The translations under genes were made by a program, and so were the position numbers. Source: Nitrosarchaeum sp. (lineage in GTDB: Archaea; Thermoproteota; Nitrososphaeria; Nitrososphaerales; Nitrosopumilaceae). From it: a DNA stretch of 64,000 nucleotides. Shown here one piece after another: positions 18,383-27,575 of the stretch (position 1 is the stretch's first letter; every line of letters begins with the position of its first letter). The notes beneath the pieces were generated by a model that worked only from the letters and a program-made list of their open reading frames with translations, made no database searches and was not told where the DNA came from. The DNA is taken from positions 178,844 to 242,843 of the forward strand of contig NZ_JAVYIM010000006.1 of NCBI RefSeq assembly GCF_035968265.1, written 5' to 3'.

Positions 18383-21151
18383 TTCATTTAATCTTCTTTT
18401 ATCTCTTAGATTTTTAACAAAGAACAACGATGTTGCAATAATTCCCATTGCAATTAATGGTGATACTATTTCAGAATATTTCAGTGAAAAATTACTCTTG
18501 TCATCTAATTCAGATATTGTGACTGGAATCTCTGTGGTCTTTACCATTGATATCTTATTTCCTTGTTGTTCAACAAACCACACATTACCTTTACTATCTG
18601 ATGTTGAAAATTGTACAAATGATGTAACAGTAGGAATTGTAACCTCAATCAAATCTTTGTTATATGGATCATATACTGCAATCTTATCTACCGTATGCTG
18701 TGGGATCCAAATATTTCCATATCTATCAAATGACATTCCATATGGCAATGCCTCTTTATCTATCACTGAAACTCTTTCAAATGTTTCTAGAATTGGATTG
18801 AATTTGGTAATTGCAGTACCAGTATGTTCTGCAATCCATAAATTCCCTTCTTCATCAAAAATTATTGCTTCTGGGGATGCAAGAGGCTTTTCAGGCATAA
18901 ACTCTGATATTTTGTTATCTTTTGGATCGATAAATCCAATTTTACCAGAAGCTGATTCTGTAAACCAAATTTTTCCTTCATTATCAATTGTTAAAGCAAA
19001 TGGTAATGATCCTTTTGCAGGCATTTTGATTTCTTCAAAAGTATCTGTTTTTGGGTAATATTTTAAAATAATATCTTTGTTAGTAATTGAAATCCAAATA
19101 TTTCCATCAAAATCTGCTTGTATGAAAGTTGCAGTGTTACTATCAATAACAGGATCTATTTTTGGTAATGTTTTTGTGCTGATTTGTTTATTGCTTGGAT
19201 CAAAATATCCTATTTGATTCCTTGGTGTATCTGTAAACCAAATTTTTCCTTCACTATCTTTTGTAAGTAACATAGAAGTCAATCCGTCAAATGAATATGA
19301 TGTAAAATTCTGTGATTCAATTGAGAATTCCCATAATCTTGGAGAATATGGATCGCTTATCCAAATTGAATCATCTCCATCATACAGTGGATAAAGTGGT
19401 TTTGAAGGCTCAGGTAACTGGTATCCGATAATTTTGGTTGATAGATCTGCCAATCTTGGTTTAACTACTAAATCTATAATTACTGATTCATTTGCATTTT
19501 GTTTTCTTTGGGCTTCTACTTCTAATTTCCATTTACCTGAAAACCCAAAAGTAATATCACCTTGAAATTCAAGCGGTTTATTTTCGTCTTGATTAATAAT
19601 TTTCATTGGAATTTCTATCGGTGAAATATTTCTTTCAGGATATGAGATCTTTACTTTAATTTGATCTGAATCATACAACGGTTTATTTTCAAAATCACTA
19701 ACCTTAACTAAAATCGTGTTTGTTCCACTTGAAAATGATGATATCTTAACATTGAATTTTGCGTTTTCTGAAAATTCTAAGCTGCTAAATCCATGTGACA
19801 CTTTTTGAGTGTCTACCTGATTAATTTCTCCAGCTGGTAATGTTCCATTAATTAGTAATGCAACCACTCCCAAGAGTGTTATTCCTAATATGACGTCAAA
19901 TTTCAATGATTTTCTTAGTCTTTTGTATATTGCAATAGTTCCTTTTTGTAAATCCCTCTCAGCATTTTTTTGAATTTTAAACTGAAAATATCCGCCAAAA
20001 CCAATCATAACTGCAGCAATTGCAATTTTTACAAAAATTAATTTTCCATAAATTGATTCTGTAATCAAGCTTACATTACTTTCCAAAAACCACATTAGTG
20101 TAGGTCCAGAGATAATTACAATTCCAACTGCAACTATAAACATCATTGAAAATCTTGGAATTAAAACAAGTGACATCTTCTCTCTCTTTGTTTCTTCTAA
20201 CTGTGAAAATGTAGGTAGTAAAGCAAATACAAAATAAATTATTCCACCGATCCAAACTGCCGCTACAAAATTATGAATATAATCTAGAATTAATGCAGGA
20301 GTTTCACCACTGGCTGCACCATGTCCAATTAAACTTGATGTGCCAATTAATCCAAGTGTGATTATTAGCATTGGAATTTTGTTTTTTATAGATAGTACCT
20401 TTTTTCTATCCATTCCAAACCATAAACCTAACAAAATAACTGTAATTATCATTCTAATTGTCCAAATATTTCCAAAATCAGTTTTAATTACTTCAATTAC
20501 TGAAGTTTCTAATCTTATAGTTTGTACAGCTAATACCAAAATATTTGATGCAAATACTAGTACTAGCCCAACACCTGTGAGTGTCATGAATTTTCCATGA
20601 TGAAAGTTTTCAAGTTTGTCCAATTCTTTTCTAACAAGTTGTTTGCTTTGTGTTCCCCAAATGATTATAGATGCAATTACAGCTCCCAAAACAATAGTTT
20701 GACCAACAAGTCCTGGAAATCTTGCTCCGGCTTCTGGTAAAAATACTATGTCTGAAATATCTTGTTTAGTTAATGATCCTACATCGATTTTAGCCTCTCC
20801 TACTCCAAAAATAAATGCATTAGGAACCAAATGACCATCGACTTTTGATAAAACTTTGCTAGCTACTGTGTATACTCCTTCTTCTAATGGCGGTGTAGTT
20901 ACAATTAAAGAATAATCCCCTTCATAATATTTAGTATCTTTATTGTCGATTTGATCTCCATTACTATCAAATACCTTTAGTGAACTAAAATTATTATCAA
21001 TCGGTTCTGAAAAATAAACAATTACTTCTGTAACTCCTATTGGTGCATTTGCTGATGAACTTGGAATAGTTTCTAGAGTAAATGGATGAGCTGCAGCATA
21101 TGGAATAGACATTGATAAAACAAATAATGATAATATTAGAATTTTTTTCAT
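18365..21151 (-). CDS. CopC-CopD copper protein fused to a seven-bladed propeller
   Basis: A 928-residue fusion. The signal peptide ends at YAAA (residue 21), so the mature protein starts HPFTLE, the N-terminal His used by CopC to bind Cu(II). The CopC domain spans about 22-120. A CopD-like membrane domain with about eight helices covers 145-440, and a beta-rich linker runs to about 585. Seven D-x-x-G-x-(I/L/V)-W repeats (for example DSEGKIWFTD and DEEGNLWIAE) form a virginiamycin-lyase-like propeller to about 890, before a final helix. Copper uptake or storage is expected from CopC-CopD; the propeller is an unusual addition. Confidence 0.9.
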   Translation of the reverse strand: MKKILILSLFVLSMSIPYAAAHPFTLETIPSSSANAPIGVTEVIVYFSEPIDNNFSSLKVFDSNGDQIDNKDTKYYEGDYSLIVTTPPLEEGVYTVASKVLSKVDGHLVPNAFIFGVGEAKIDVGSLTKQDISDIVFLPEAGARFPGLVGQTIVLGAVIASIIIWGTQSKQLVRKELDKLENFHHGKFMTLTGVGLVLVFASNILVLAVQTIRLETSVIEVIKTDFGNIWTIRMIITVILLGLWFGMDRKKVLSIKNKIPMLIITLGLIGTSSLIGHGAASGETPALILDYIHNFVAAVWIGGIIYFVFALLPTFSQLEETKREKMSLVLIPRFSMMFIVAVGIVIISGPTLMWFLESNVSLITESIYGKLIFVKIAIAAVMIGFGGYFQFKIQKNAERDLQKGTIAIYKRLRKSLKFDVILGITLLGVVALLINGTLPAGEINQVDTQKVSHGFSSLEFSENAKFNVKISSFSSGTNTILVKVSDFENKPLYDSDQIKVKISYPERNISPIEIPMKIINQDENKPLEFQGDITFGFSGKWKLEVEAQRKQNANESVIIDLVVKPRLADLSTKIIGYQLPEPSKPLYPLYDGDDSIWISDPYSPRLWEFSIESQNFTSYSFDGLTSMLLTKDSEGKIWFTDTPRNQIGYFDPSNKQISTKTLPKIDPVIDSNTATFIQADFDGNIWISITNKDIILKYYPKTDTFEEIKMPAKGSLPFALTIDNEGKIWFTESASGKIGFIDPKDNKISEFMPEKPLASPEAIIFDEEGNLWIAEHTGTAITKFNPILETFERVSVIDKEALPYGMSFDRYGNIWIPQHTVDKIAVYDPYNKDLIEVTIPTVTSFVQFSTSDSKGNVWFVEQQGNKISMVKTTEIPVTISELDDKSNFSLKYSEIVSPLIAMGIIATSLFFVKNLRDKRRLNELIMSG

Positions 21152-21253
21152 TTAATTTTCAGGTTACGTTTATCAATTTAAACAATTTTTATTTTATTCG
21201 AAATTTGTACCAGTTCACGTAAAGATAATAACATGTATTCATAAAATAACGTT

Positions 21254-21874
21254 ATGAAAGTAATTATAGTAAGTATTATTGGATTATTGCTTTCATTTGG
21301 ATTTGCGTCTCAAGCTTTTGCTCATACTACAGTTGAGGTGGAACCCTACAAAATTGAAGCTGGATGGGGATTGGAACCTCCAATTGTAGGTATAAGAAAT
21401 GATTTTGTTTTTAAAATTACTGAACCTGGTGAAGTCTCAGGTCAATACAAAGGAGTTACAAATGCGTTCAAAAATCTAGAAGTTACTGCCATGTTTGGAG
21501 GTGCCTCTAAAAAAATTGATATTAACTCAGATCCAAAAATAGGATATTATTTTTCATCAGTAATTCCTACAAAAACTGGAAGCTACATCATGGATTTTAA
21601 AGGCGAAATCAATGGAGTACTAATTAATGTACAAATTCCAGTTGAAGATGTAGAGAGTACTGCAATATTGGATTTTCCACCAACTAGTGATTCGTCAAAT
21701 CAGGATGTAACTTCACTCAAAAATGCCATCTCATCATTACAAAGAGATGTATCTGCTATGAATGATGGCTCAAAAAATAATGGCGGAGCAGCATATGACT
21801 TTGCAATATTTGGGCTGTCTATTACATCAGCAGCTATTATCTTAGCAATAATTGCTTTAATAAAAAGAAAATAA
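21254..21874 (+). CDS. YcnI-like (DUF1775-like) secreted protein with C-terminal membrane anchor
   Basis: A 206-residue exported protein. The signal peptide ends at SQAFA (residue 23), giving the mature start HTTVEVEPYKIEAGWG. This resembles the H-x-T-V-x-P start of YcnI/DUF1775 copper chaperones, whose N-terminal His binds Cu(II). A hydrophobic helix near the C-terminus (about 180-202) followed by KRK anchors it. It is divergent from the CopC-CopD fusion; in bacteria ycnI often sits beside a CopC-CopD fusion gene (ycnJ), which supports the call. Similarity is judged from motif and context only. Confidence 0.65.
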   Translation: MKVIIVSIIGLLLSFGFASQAFAHTTVEVEPYKIEAGWGLEPPIVGIRNDFVFKITEPGEVSGQYKGVTNAFKNLEVTAMFGGASKKIDINSDPKIGYYFSSVIPTKTGSYIMDFKGEINGVLINVQIPVEDVESTAILDFPPTSDSSNQDVTSLKNAISSLQRDVSAMNDGSKNNGGAAYDFAIFGLSITSAAIILAIIALIKRK

Positions 21875-21887
21875 AAAAAGTTAATCC

Positions 21888-22757
21888 CTAAAATCTTGGA
21901 ATTACTTTAGATTTTGCAGTAACGGCTACAATACTTATGATTGCAACAGCAAGTATCATCATTGCAATTGTTCCAAATTCTGGAACAACGTTTGCAAATA
22001 CTACTACTTCACCAATAGGTCCTGTTTTTGGATCATCTATTCCATAACCTTGGAATGTAATGGTGATCTCTACTGGATCTGCTGATTTGAGTGGCGCTGT
22101 TTCATGTTCGCCTTTTCCATCATGATGATGGGCAGCTAAATCATTTAGTACTTCTTCGCCATTTTGAGTTACTCTGATGTCATGGTTGACATGTTCTGCA
22201 TTAGCAAATTGAATTGCAATGTGCAATCTTTCGCCTGCTGTTGGTACAGAGGTTGAAACTGAAACTTCGGTGCCGTCAGACAGCATTCCTGTTGCTGATG
22301 CATTTTCCATTTCATCATGCTCTCCTTCCATTTCATCATGGTCATCATGTTCTTCTGCTCCTGCTTCTTGTACTACAATTAATCCTTCCATCCATGGATG
22401 TACCATACAATAGTATGGGAATTCACCTACAGTTGTTGGTGTCCATTCATATGAACTTCCAGCAATTACTAAGCTAGTATCAAATTCTCCTGATGGACCG
22501 TCTGCTGCAGTTCCTGCTGTGAATGTATGTGCTGCAGTATCTGTGTTAGAAAATATTACTTTTCCACCAACATCTACTGTTGCAGTACTTGGAATGTAAC
22601 ATCCTTCTGCACTCTCTTCACATCCTGGAGCACCAGAACCTGCTGCTGGGACAATTGTAACTTCGCTATGATCTGCAAATGCAGCTGGTGTTAATGCAAC
22701 TAATCCTGCTACAATGGCAAAAAATACGAAGATAGATCTAATATCTATTGTCTTCAT
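21888..22757 (-). CDS. Plastocyanin-like blue copper protein with PEFG sorting signal
   Basis: A 289-residue exported cupredoxin. The signal peptide ends near AAFA (about residue 28). The type-1 copper ligands are visible as His in AAHTFTAG and Cys, His and Met in YYCMVHPWMEG. A linker rich in Asp, Glu and His (EEHDDHDEMEGEHDEME) leads to a second beta domain. The C-terminus VVPEFGTIAMM plus a helix and basic tail is a PEFG-CTERM signal. It probably carries electrons or copper outside the cell, as thaumarchaea use many plastocyanins in place of cytochromes c. Confidence 0.92.
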   Translation of the reverse strand: MKTIDIRSIFVFFAIVAGLVALTPAAFADHSEVTIVPAAGSGAPGCEESAEGCYIPSTATVDVGGKVIFSNTDTAAHTFTAGTAADGPSGEFDTSLVIAGSSYEWTPTTVGEFPYYCMVHPWMEGLIVVQEAGAEEHDDHDEMEGEHDEMENASATGMLSDGTEVSVSTSVPTAGERLHIAIQFANAEHVNHDIRVTQNGEEVLNDLAAHHHDGKGEHETAPLKSADPVEITITFQGYGIDDPKTGPIGEVVVFANVVPEFGTIAMMILAVAIISIVAVTAKSKVIPRF

Positions 22758-22815
22758 TAAATCAAGTACACTACTGGATAAATAAAAACCTGACTAGCAA
22801 TTCTAGATGTGAAAT

Positions 22816-23625
22816 CTACTTTCTATTATATTGGTATATTTTTAGGATTCCAAATACTGGAATTCCGATATACATTCCAATATTCATCAAAATTATTCCT
22901 ACACCGTATCCTATCATTTCTTGTTCTGAATCAATGTCAACATGATTTAGTATGGAAAGTGATGTGAGCATAGGTGTTAATGAAATTTTTACAACTTCTT
23001 TGAAAATTGGTTGTTCTCTTTCATAATCTGCAATCATTGGTGAAAATGAATAATAAAACTGATTAAAAGTTGTCATAAATGTTGTTCCAGAATCAGTGGA
23101 AAGAATAGTATTGTCTCTTAATTCTCTAAGTTCTTGGACTTGAGGAGATAATTCTGAACCAAATGTTGCAGTGGCAATTAAACAAGCCCCACCATTTTTG
23201 TCATTTATTGGAGGAGGTTGTGCAAAAGCTTCGCCAACTGAAACATCAAATGAAACTTTTTCTAAAGGAATCGGCTGAAATAATATTCCTTCAATTCCAA
23301 GTTCTACAGAATAAACTCCATCATCAATAAATTCTACTGGAATCTTAACTGAACCTAATGAAGTATGTGTAAGTGGAATTGGTCCAAAAACACTTGTACC
23401 CTCTTTTGAAACTGTTATTGAATAATCAATATGTTCTTGAATTTTTTTAGTTTGAGGATTGATAAAGTCAATATGTAAATTAGTTTGTTCTCCTGAAATT
23501 ATATCGTCGTATGCTAATTTTACATCTAGCGTTCCTTTCTCTGTTTGTAGAGTTTGTGAATTTGTTTGTGCAAATGCTGGAATAATCAATAATGGAATAA
23601 GTAACATTACAAGTACAAGTTTCAT
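22816..23625 (-). CDS. Secreted protein with CFI-box-like C-terminal region
   Basis: A 269-residue exported protein with a signal peptide ending at IPAFA (about residue 19), a beta-sandwich-like domain at about 25-135, then GGACLIATATFGSE. This last motif and the following QELRELRDN and FYYSFSPMIADYERE segments match the CFI-box-CTERM pattern (CFIATAAYG, LRxxRD, YYxxSPxIA). A C-terminal hydrophobic helix (about 240-260) ends in YNRK. The family is a surface-anchoring or processing module of unknown mechanism. It lies among other surface proteins; a specific function is not clear. Confidence 0.7.
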   Translation of the reverse strand: MKLVLVMLLIPLLIIPAFAQTNSQTLQTEKGTLDVKLAYDDIISGEQTNLHIDFINPQTKKIQEHIDYSITVSKEGTSVFGPIPLTHTSLGSVKIPVEFIDDGVYSVELGIEGILFQPIPLEKVSFDVSVGEAFAQPPPINDKNGGACLIATATFGSELSPQVQELRELRDNTILSTDSGTTFMTTFNQFYYSFSPMIADYEREQPIFKEVVKISLTPMLTSLSILNHVDIDSEQEMIGYGVGIILMNIGMYIGIPVFGILKIYQYNRK

Positions 23626-23736
23626 GATTTCACCTTTAATTTACACAAATAAAACTTAACCTATTTGAGATTTTAAAGAATCATTCATAGAAATTCTGTG
23701 CCATCTTTAAATATGGAATTATAGCAAAATAAATTA

Positions 23737-25257
23737 TTGAATAATAAATTTACATTATTTGTTTTATTAATTGGGGCTTTTGCAATTTCAGCTTTGACTC
23801 CAAATGCATTTGGACATGGATTGGGTGGTGATATGGCACCACCGATAAGCTTTGGTGGAATGAATGTAACTGTAATGACACAACTAAATCCTGCAGATAT
23901 CACAGTTGGTGAAGTCACATCTGCAAATATGCAAGTCAGATTTTTTGATACTATTACTGACAAGAATCTGGATAAAGTTACCTATAGGGTAGAAGTTTGG
24001 AGAAGTGGAGATCTCTTGGCAAGAAATCTGTTTTATGATTTAGATGGAACATTAGATGTTGAAATTAAACCTGAACTAGGATGCAAAGAAATGGAATTAT
24101 GGAAGTGTACAAAATATTATGGTTCTGAGCATGCTAGTGCACCTGAAGCTTTGTATGCAGAGGGAGATGGAAGACCACAAATCAAAGGCCCAATATTTGA
24201 TAAAGGTGGATTATACAATATTAGAGTCGATATTGAAGGAGCTACTAGTCCAAAAGCACTAGTAGCTAATAGACTCAGCTATGATACTTTTGTTAGTGTT
24301 GCACAGGATCAAGATTTTTTCATTAAAACTGCAAATGCACAAGAAATTCCTGTGGTGGTAAAAACTTACTATGATGAAGTAGAGAATTTTAAATTTGATA
24401 ACTCTGATAATTCTATCTATTTTGATATGCCATTTGATTGGGATCCAAAATATGTTGATTTAGTTCAAGTGGTACATGAAGAAGTCAGAGTTCCAAAAAG
24501 CTTTACACCGTATGCAGAAGGCAAACAATTCAAAGGATACGTTAATGGTGTAGAAATAGATCAACGTGCATTGTTAAATGATCCGTACTCGTATGATGAT
24601 ACAAACATTATCCATTTTCTTATAACTAAAAATGAACTACAAAAAATTAATGATTCTTTAGGTTCGAAAAACTATGATAGTGGAATTATGAAATTAAAAC
24701 TAGTTCCACAAAGTGGTGTTTCAAAAAGTTCCACACAATTTTATTTAGTAGATACTAAAACCAACAAACAAGTTCCTACAACAGTAAATATTGCTTGGGA
24801 TGGCAGTTATGGTGCAGGCGAAGAAATTCCATTCGAACTAACATTTTTTGATGAAAATAGAAATCTACTAAAAGATGTAAGGTATACATATTCGCTCATT
24901 GATGAGAATAATAAAGAAATAAAACGAAATTCTGGTACTGATCCGCAAAATCCTGGTATAGTTGCATTTGAAGGATTAGATACTCAAAAAATATTTGTTC
25001 CATCTCAAGGACAATTTAGAATTGATATTCTAGTTTATGGAACTGGAATAATGTATGATGCAAAATATGCTGGCATAGGTTCTGGAATAATTGAAATTGG
25101 TCCAAATTTGCCAAAAACTCCTGTAACTTCAGTATCGATTCCATCTTGGATTAAAAATAATGCAGGATGGTGGGCAGATGGATCAATTGACGATAATTCT
25201 TTTGTTCAGGGTATACAATATCTGATCAAAGAAGGTATAATGAAAATTCAGAAATAA
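23737..25257 (+). CDS. Secreted HG...VVHEE family protein (paralog 2) with IPSWIKNN repeat
   Basis: A 506-residue exported protein starting with TTG. The signal peptide ends at NAFG, so the mature chain would begin HGLGGDM. It shares with the proteins at 14066 and 25515 the segments [22 protein letters not shown] and [13 protein letters not shown]. It has extra cysteines near [12 protein letters not shown] that the two paralogs lack. The C-terminus carries one copy of the thaumarchaeal [12 protein letters not shown] repeat and has no PEFG anchor. Metal binding by His1 and the HEE motif is an inference; the family is otherwise uncharacterised to my knowledge. Confidence 0.78.
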   Translation: MNNKFTLFVLLIGAFAISALTPNAFGHGLGGDMAPPISFGGMNVTVMTQLNPADITVGEVTSANMQVRFFDTITDKNLDKVTYRVEVWRSGDLLARNLFYDLDGTLDVEIKPELGCKEMELWKCTKYYGSEHASAPEALYAEGDGRPQIKGPIFDKGGLYNIRVDIEGATSPKALVANRLSYDTFVSVAQDQDFFIKTANAQEIPVVVKTYYDEVENFKFDNSDNSIYFDMPFDWDPKYVDLVQVVHEEVRVPKSFTPYAEGKQFKGYVNGVEIDQRALLNDPYSYDDTNIIHFLITKNELQKINDSLGSKNYDSGIMKLKLVPQSGVSKSSTQFYLVDTKTNKQVPTTVNIAWDGSYGAGEEIPFELTFFDENRNLLKDVRYTYSLIDENNKEIKRNSGTDPQNPGIVAFEGLDTQKIFVPSQGQFRIDILVYGTGIMYDAKYAGIGSGIIEIGPNLPKTPVTSVSIPSWIKNNAGWWADGSIDDNSFVQGIQYLIKEGIMKIQK

Positions 25258-25275
25258 TCTACTAAGTGATAATAT

Positions 25276-25482
25276 ATGAAAGATATTAACGATGTTCTTC
25301 CAAAGATACCTAACATGAGATGGGGGGCTTTAATGAATAAGGCACCAACTAATGATAAAGTAAAAGAAATGAATAAAATTTTTCCGCATAATGGAAAATG
25401 GCATACTGTCTTTGAAGAAAGAGATTTGGTAACTATTGATGGCAAACAAATTTGGAAAAAAGATCCAACCAAGTGGACTTGA
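25276..25482 (+). CDS. 68-aa hypothetical protein between two surface-protein paralogs
   Basis: A 68-residue soluble protein beginning MKDINDVLPKIPNMRWGALM, rich in Lys, Trp and Pro, with no signal peptide, Cys or membrane segment. It starts 18 bases after the stop of one HG...VVHEE gene and ends 33 bases before the next, in the same direction, so it may be on the same transcript. No family recognised. Confidence 0.6.
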   Translation: MKDINDVLPKIPNMRWGALMNKAPTNDKVKEMNKIFPHNGKWHTVFEERDLVTIDGKQIWKKDPTKWT

Positions 25483-25514
25483 TCATCATTTTTTGATCCC
25501 GAGAAACAGACGTC

Positions 25515-27119
25515 ATGTTCAAAATATGTAGCAAGCAAAAAAAGAAAGACTTTAAACAATTTTTTTTATATTTAATTTCCTTATCTGTCATTTCTATTCT
25601 AATTCCATTTACTATTGTAGATGTTTATGGTCACGGTGTTGGAAGTGAAATATTTCCGCCTGTAGATCTAAATGGAAAACAAGTAACTTTAGAAGTTTCT
25701 TCATCTACAAACAATCCTGATGAGAACGATGATCAACAAATATCAATTTCATTAATTGATTTTAACTCAAAAATTACTCTTAGAGACGTTACTTTTTTAA
25801 TTAAATCTAGTCATGGTGAACAATTTCTCTTTGAAAAAGAATTTCAAAGCGATAATGGATTTTTAGTCTTTAATTTTATATCTGAAAACACTGAATCAAT
25901 TGAAATCCAAGAAGAAAATGGGAGTGATTTCTTTGCTTCATTACTTGGATTGGATAATAGGAAGATCAACATTAAAGGTCCACGATTAAGTGATGGCGGA
26001 CTATACAAGTTAGATGTAACAATTCTTACGGCAGATGGATATTCAAAGAAATTAGATGTGCCACTTACATTTAACGCTGGAATTTCCATTGCACAGACCT
26101 CTAAACATGAAATTAATCACCCAATTTTTGGTTCTCAGGAAATAAATGTTGTAACATACTATGATGAAATAAAGAATTTTCATTATGATGTTAAATCTAA
26201 AGAGATCACTTTTTCAATGCCTTTTGAATGGAGTCTAGAGAATATCAATCAAACATCAGTTGTACATGAGGAATTAGTTATTCCAAAAACATTTGGTGAC
26301 TTGTTGGTATCTGGATTTTCTATGTATGTCAATGGCATCAAACTCTCTGATGATATTGTAACAATTGATGATTTTTTTTCTGAAAAACGTGTAGTTCATT
26401 TTATTATTAGCCAAAAAGAATTACAAAACATTTACAATAATCAATCACACCAAAATGGAATGAATTTTCTTATAAAACCAAATTCTGATGATATTAAGTT
26501 AAGCTCAGTTACTTCTAATGGCCAATTTAGAATTTTTGTAACTTGGGAACCTGAAAACTTAGAATCAAATTCCAAAGCTACAATTTATTTTGATGTAATT
26601 GATGTTTTTCTTAAAAATAGACCTATAGCAGTTAATTATGACTTTTCAGTTACTCAAGATGATAGAATAATTTTTAAACAAAATGGAATCAGTACTGATT
26701 CAAAAGAAAATCACAACATCGCAGAATTTACAATCCCTAATGATGTAAATGGAATTGTTAAATTAAACTTCCAAAATCTTGCAGATAACAGTCTTGCAAG
26801 CACATCAATTCCCATTGTAATTAATAATTCACTTAATGAAAATAATTACATTTCAATTCCTGATTGGATACGAAACAATGCAAAGTGGTGGTCAGATGGA
26901 CAAATTGATGATAATTCATTTGTACAGGCAATTCAATATCTTATCAACGAGAAAATAGTTAAAATTCCATCAACTACTCAAAATTCTGGTACTGGTGCAA
27001 ATGAAATTCCATCTTGGATTAAAAACAATGCAAAGTGGTGGTCAGATGGACAAATTGATGATGAAACTTTTGTTCAGGGATTGCAATTTTTAATAAAAAA
27101 TAGAATTCTTCGTGTCTGA
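25515..27119 (+). CDS. Secreted HG...VVHEE family protein (paralog 3) with two IPxWIxNN repeats
   Basis: A 534-residue exported protein. A basic N-terminus and hydrophobic helix end at VDVYG, giving a mature start HGVGSEIF. Family segments GPRLSDGGLYKLD, SMPFEWS and SVVHEELVIPKTF align with the paralogs at 14066 and 23737. The C-terminus has two copies of the surface repeat (IPDWIRNNAKWW and [12 protein letters not shown]), which share a 40-base identical stretch at DNA level. Cysteine content is low. It probably acts outside the membrane; the same metal-binding inference applies. Confidence 0.78.
   Translation: MFKICSKQKKKDFKQFFLYLISLSVISILIPFTIVDVYGHGVGSEIFPPVDLNGKQVTLEVSSSTNNPDENDDQQISISLIDFNSKITLRDVTFLIKSSHGEQFLFEKEFQSDNGFLVFNFISENTESIEIQEENGSDFFASLLGLDNRKINIKGPRLSDGGLYKLDVTILTADGYSKKLDVPLTFNAGISIAQTSKHEINHPIFGSQEINVVTYYDEIKNFHYDVKSKEITFSMPFEWSLENINQTSVVHEELVIPKTFGDLLVSGFSMYVNGIKLSDDIVTIDDFFSEKRVVHFIISQKELQNIYNNQSHQNGMNFLIKPNSDDIKLSSVTSNGQFRIFVTWEPENLESNSKATIYFDVIDVFLKNRPIAVNYDFSVTQDDRIIFKQNGISTDSKENHNIAEFTIPNDVNGIVKLNFQNLADNSLASTSIPIVINNSLNENNYISIPDWIRNNAKWWSDGQIDDNSFVQAIQYLINEKIVKIPSTTQNSGTGANEIPSWIKNNAKWWSDGQIDDETFVQGLQFLIKNRILRV
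26873..27062 (+). repeat. 40-bp perfect direct repeat encoding the NNAKWWSDGQIDD motif
   Basis: Bases 26873-26912 and 27023-27062 are identical over 40 nt and lie 150 nt (50 codons) apart in frame. Each encodes the core of one IPxWIxNNAKWW repeat. Identity at synonymous positions indicates a recent duplication or gene conversion within the gene. Confidence 0.85.
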
Positions 27120-27182
27120 TCGCATCTACTTCGAAACATGAACCAGTCTGTTTAAATTTATAAAAATAGTATTTTTTGTGAT

Positions 27183-27575
27183 TTGTTTAGAGCCCAAAGT
27201 TTACTAGAACGAAAATCAACCATATTTTCTCTTGTTGTAGTGGGGGTGATTGCAATACTGGCAATTCCTGTAATAATGCCACATCTTTTACATGGTTTTC
27301 ATCTAGCTCACATCTTTTTGCATATATCTGGAATCACACTTGCAGTGTTCATTACAATATTGGCAATTTTGGCTTATTCTAAATTAAAAACGAAAAGATT
27401 ACTTCTTAGTATGTTTGCTTTTGCAACTTTCATAGCTGCTGAAGTGGTATTAGTAATGGATGCTACTTGGCCTACACTTTATGATTTAAATGATATTTCT
27501 CTTTTAGAAATAGGACATATATTGACATTTTGTACATTGGGATTATTGGCAATAGGTGTATTTAGAAATGACTGA
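27183..27575 (+). CDS. Four-helix membrane protein coupled to an HTH regulator
   Basis: A 130-residue protein starting with TTG. Four hydrophobic segments lie at about 15-35, 40-62, 70-92 and 105-126. The second and third carry several His residues (HLLHGFHLAHIFLHIS), possibly for metal or heme contact. The gene overlaps the downstream regulator gene by eight bases (ATGACTGA), so the two are probably co-translated and may work as a membrane sensor plus regulator. No named family recognised. Confidence 0.7.
   Translation: MFRAQSLLERKSTIFSLVVVGVIAILAIPVIMPHLLHGFHLAHIFLHISGITLAVFITILAILAYSKLKTKRLLLSMFAFATFIAAEVVLVMDATWPTLYDLNDISLLEIGHILTFCTLGLLAIGVFRND

Noticed and set aside
18498..19058. A 186-codon open frame on the plus strand inside the CopC-CopD gene
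   Set aside because: It is a shadow of the propeller coding region on the minus strand; it has no domain and the minus-strand protein is clearly real.
22214..22477. Leucine/His-rich plus-strand frame inside the plastocyanin-like gene
   Set aside because: It is antisense to the copper-ligand and Glu/Asp/His-rich region; its composition reflects the other strand.
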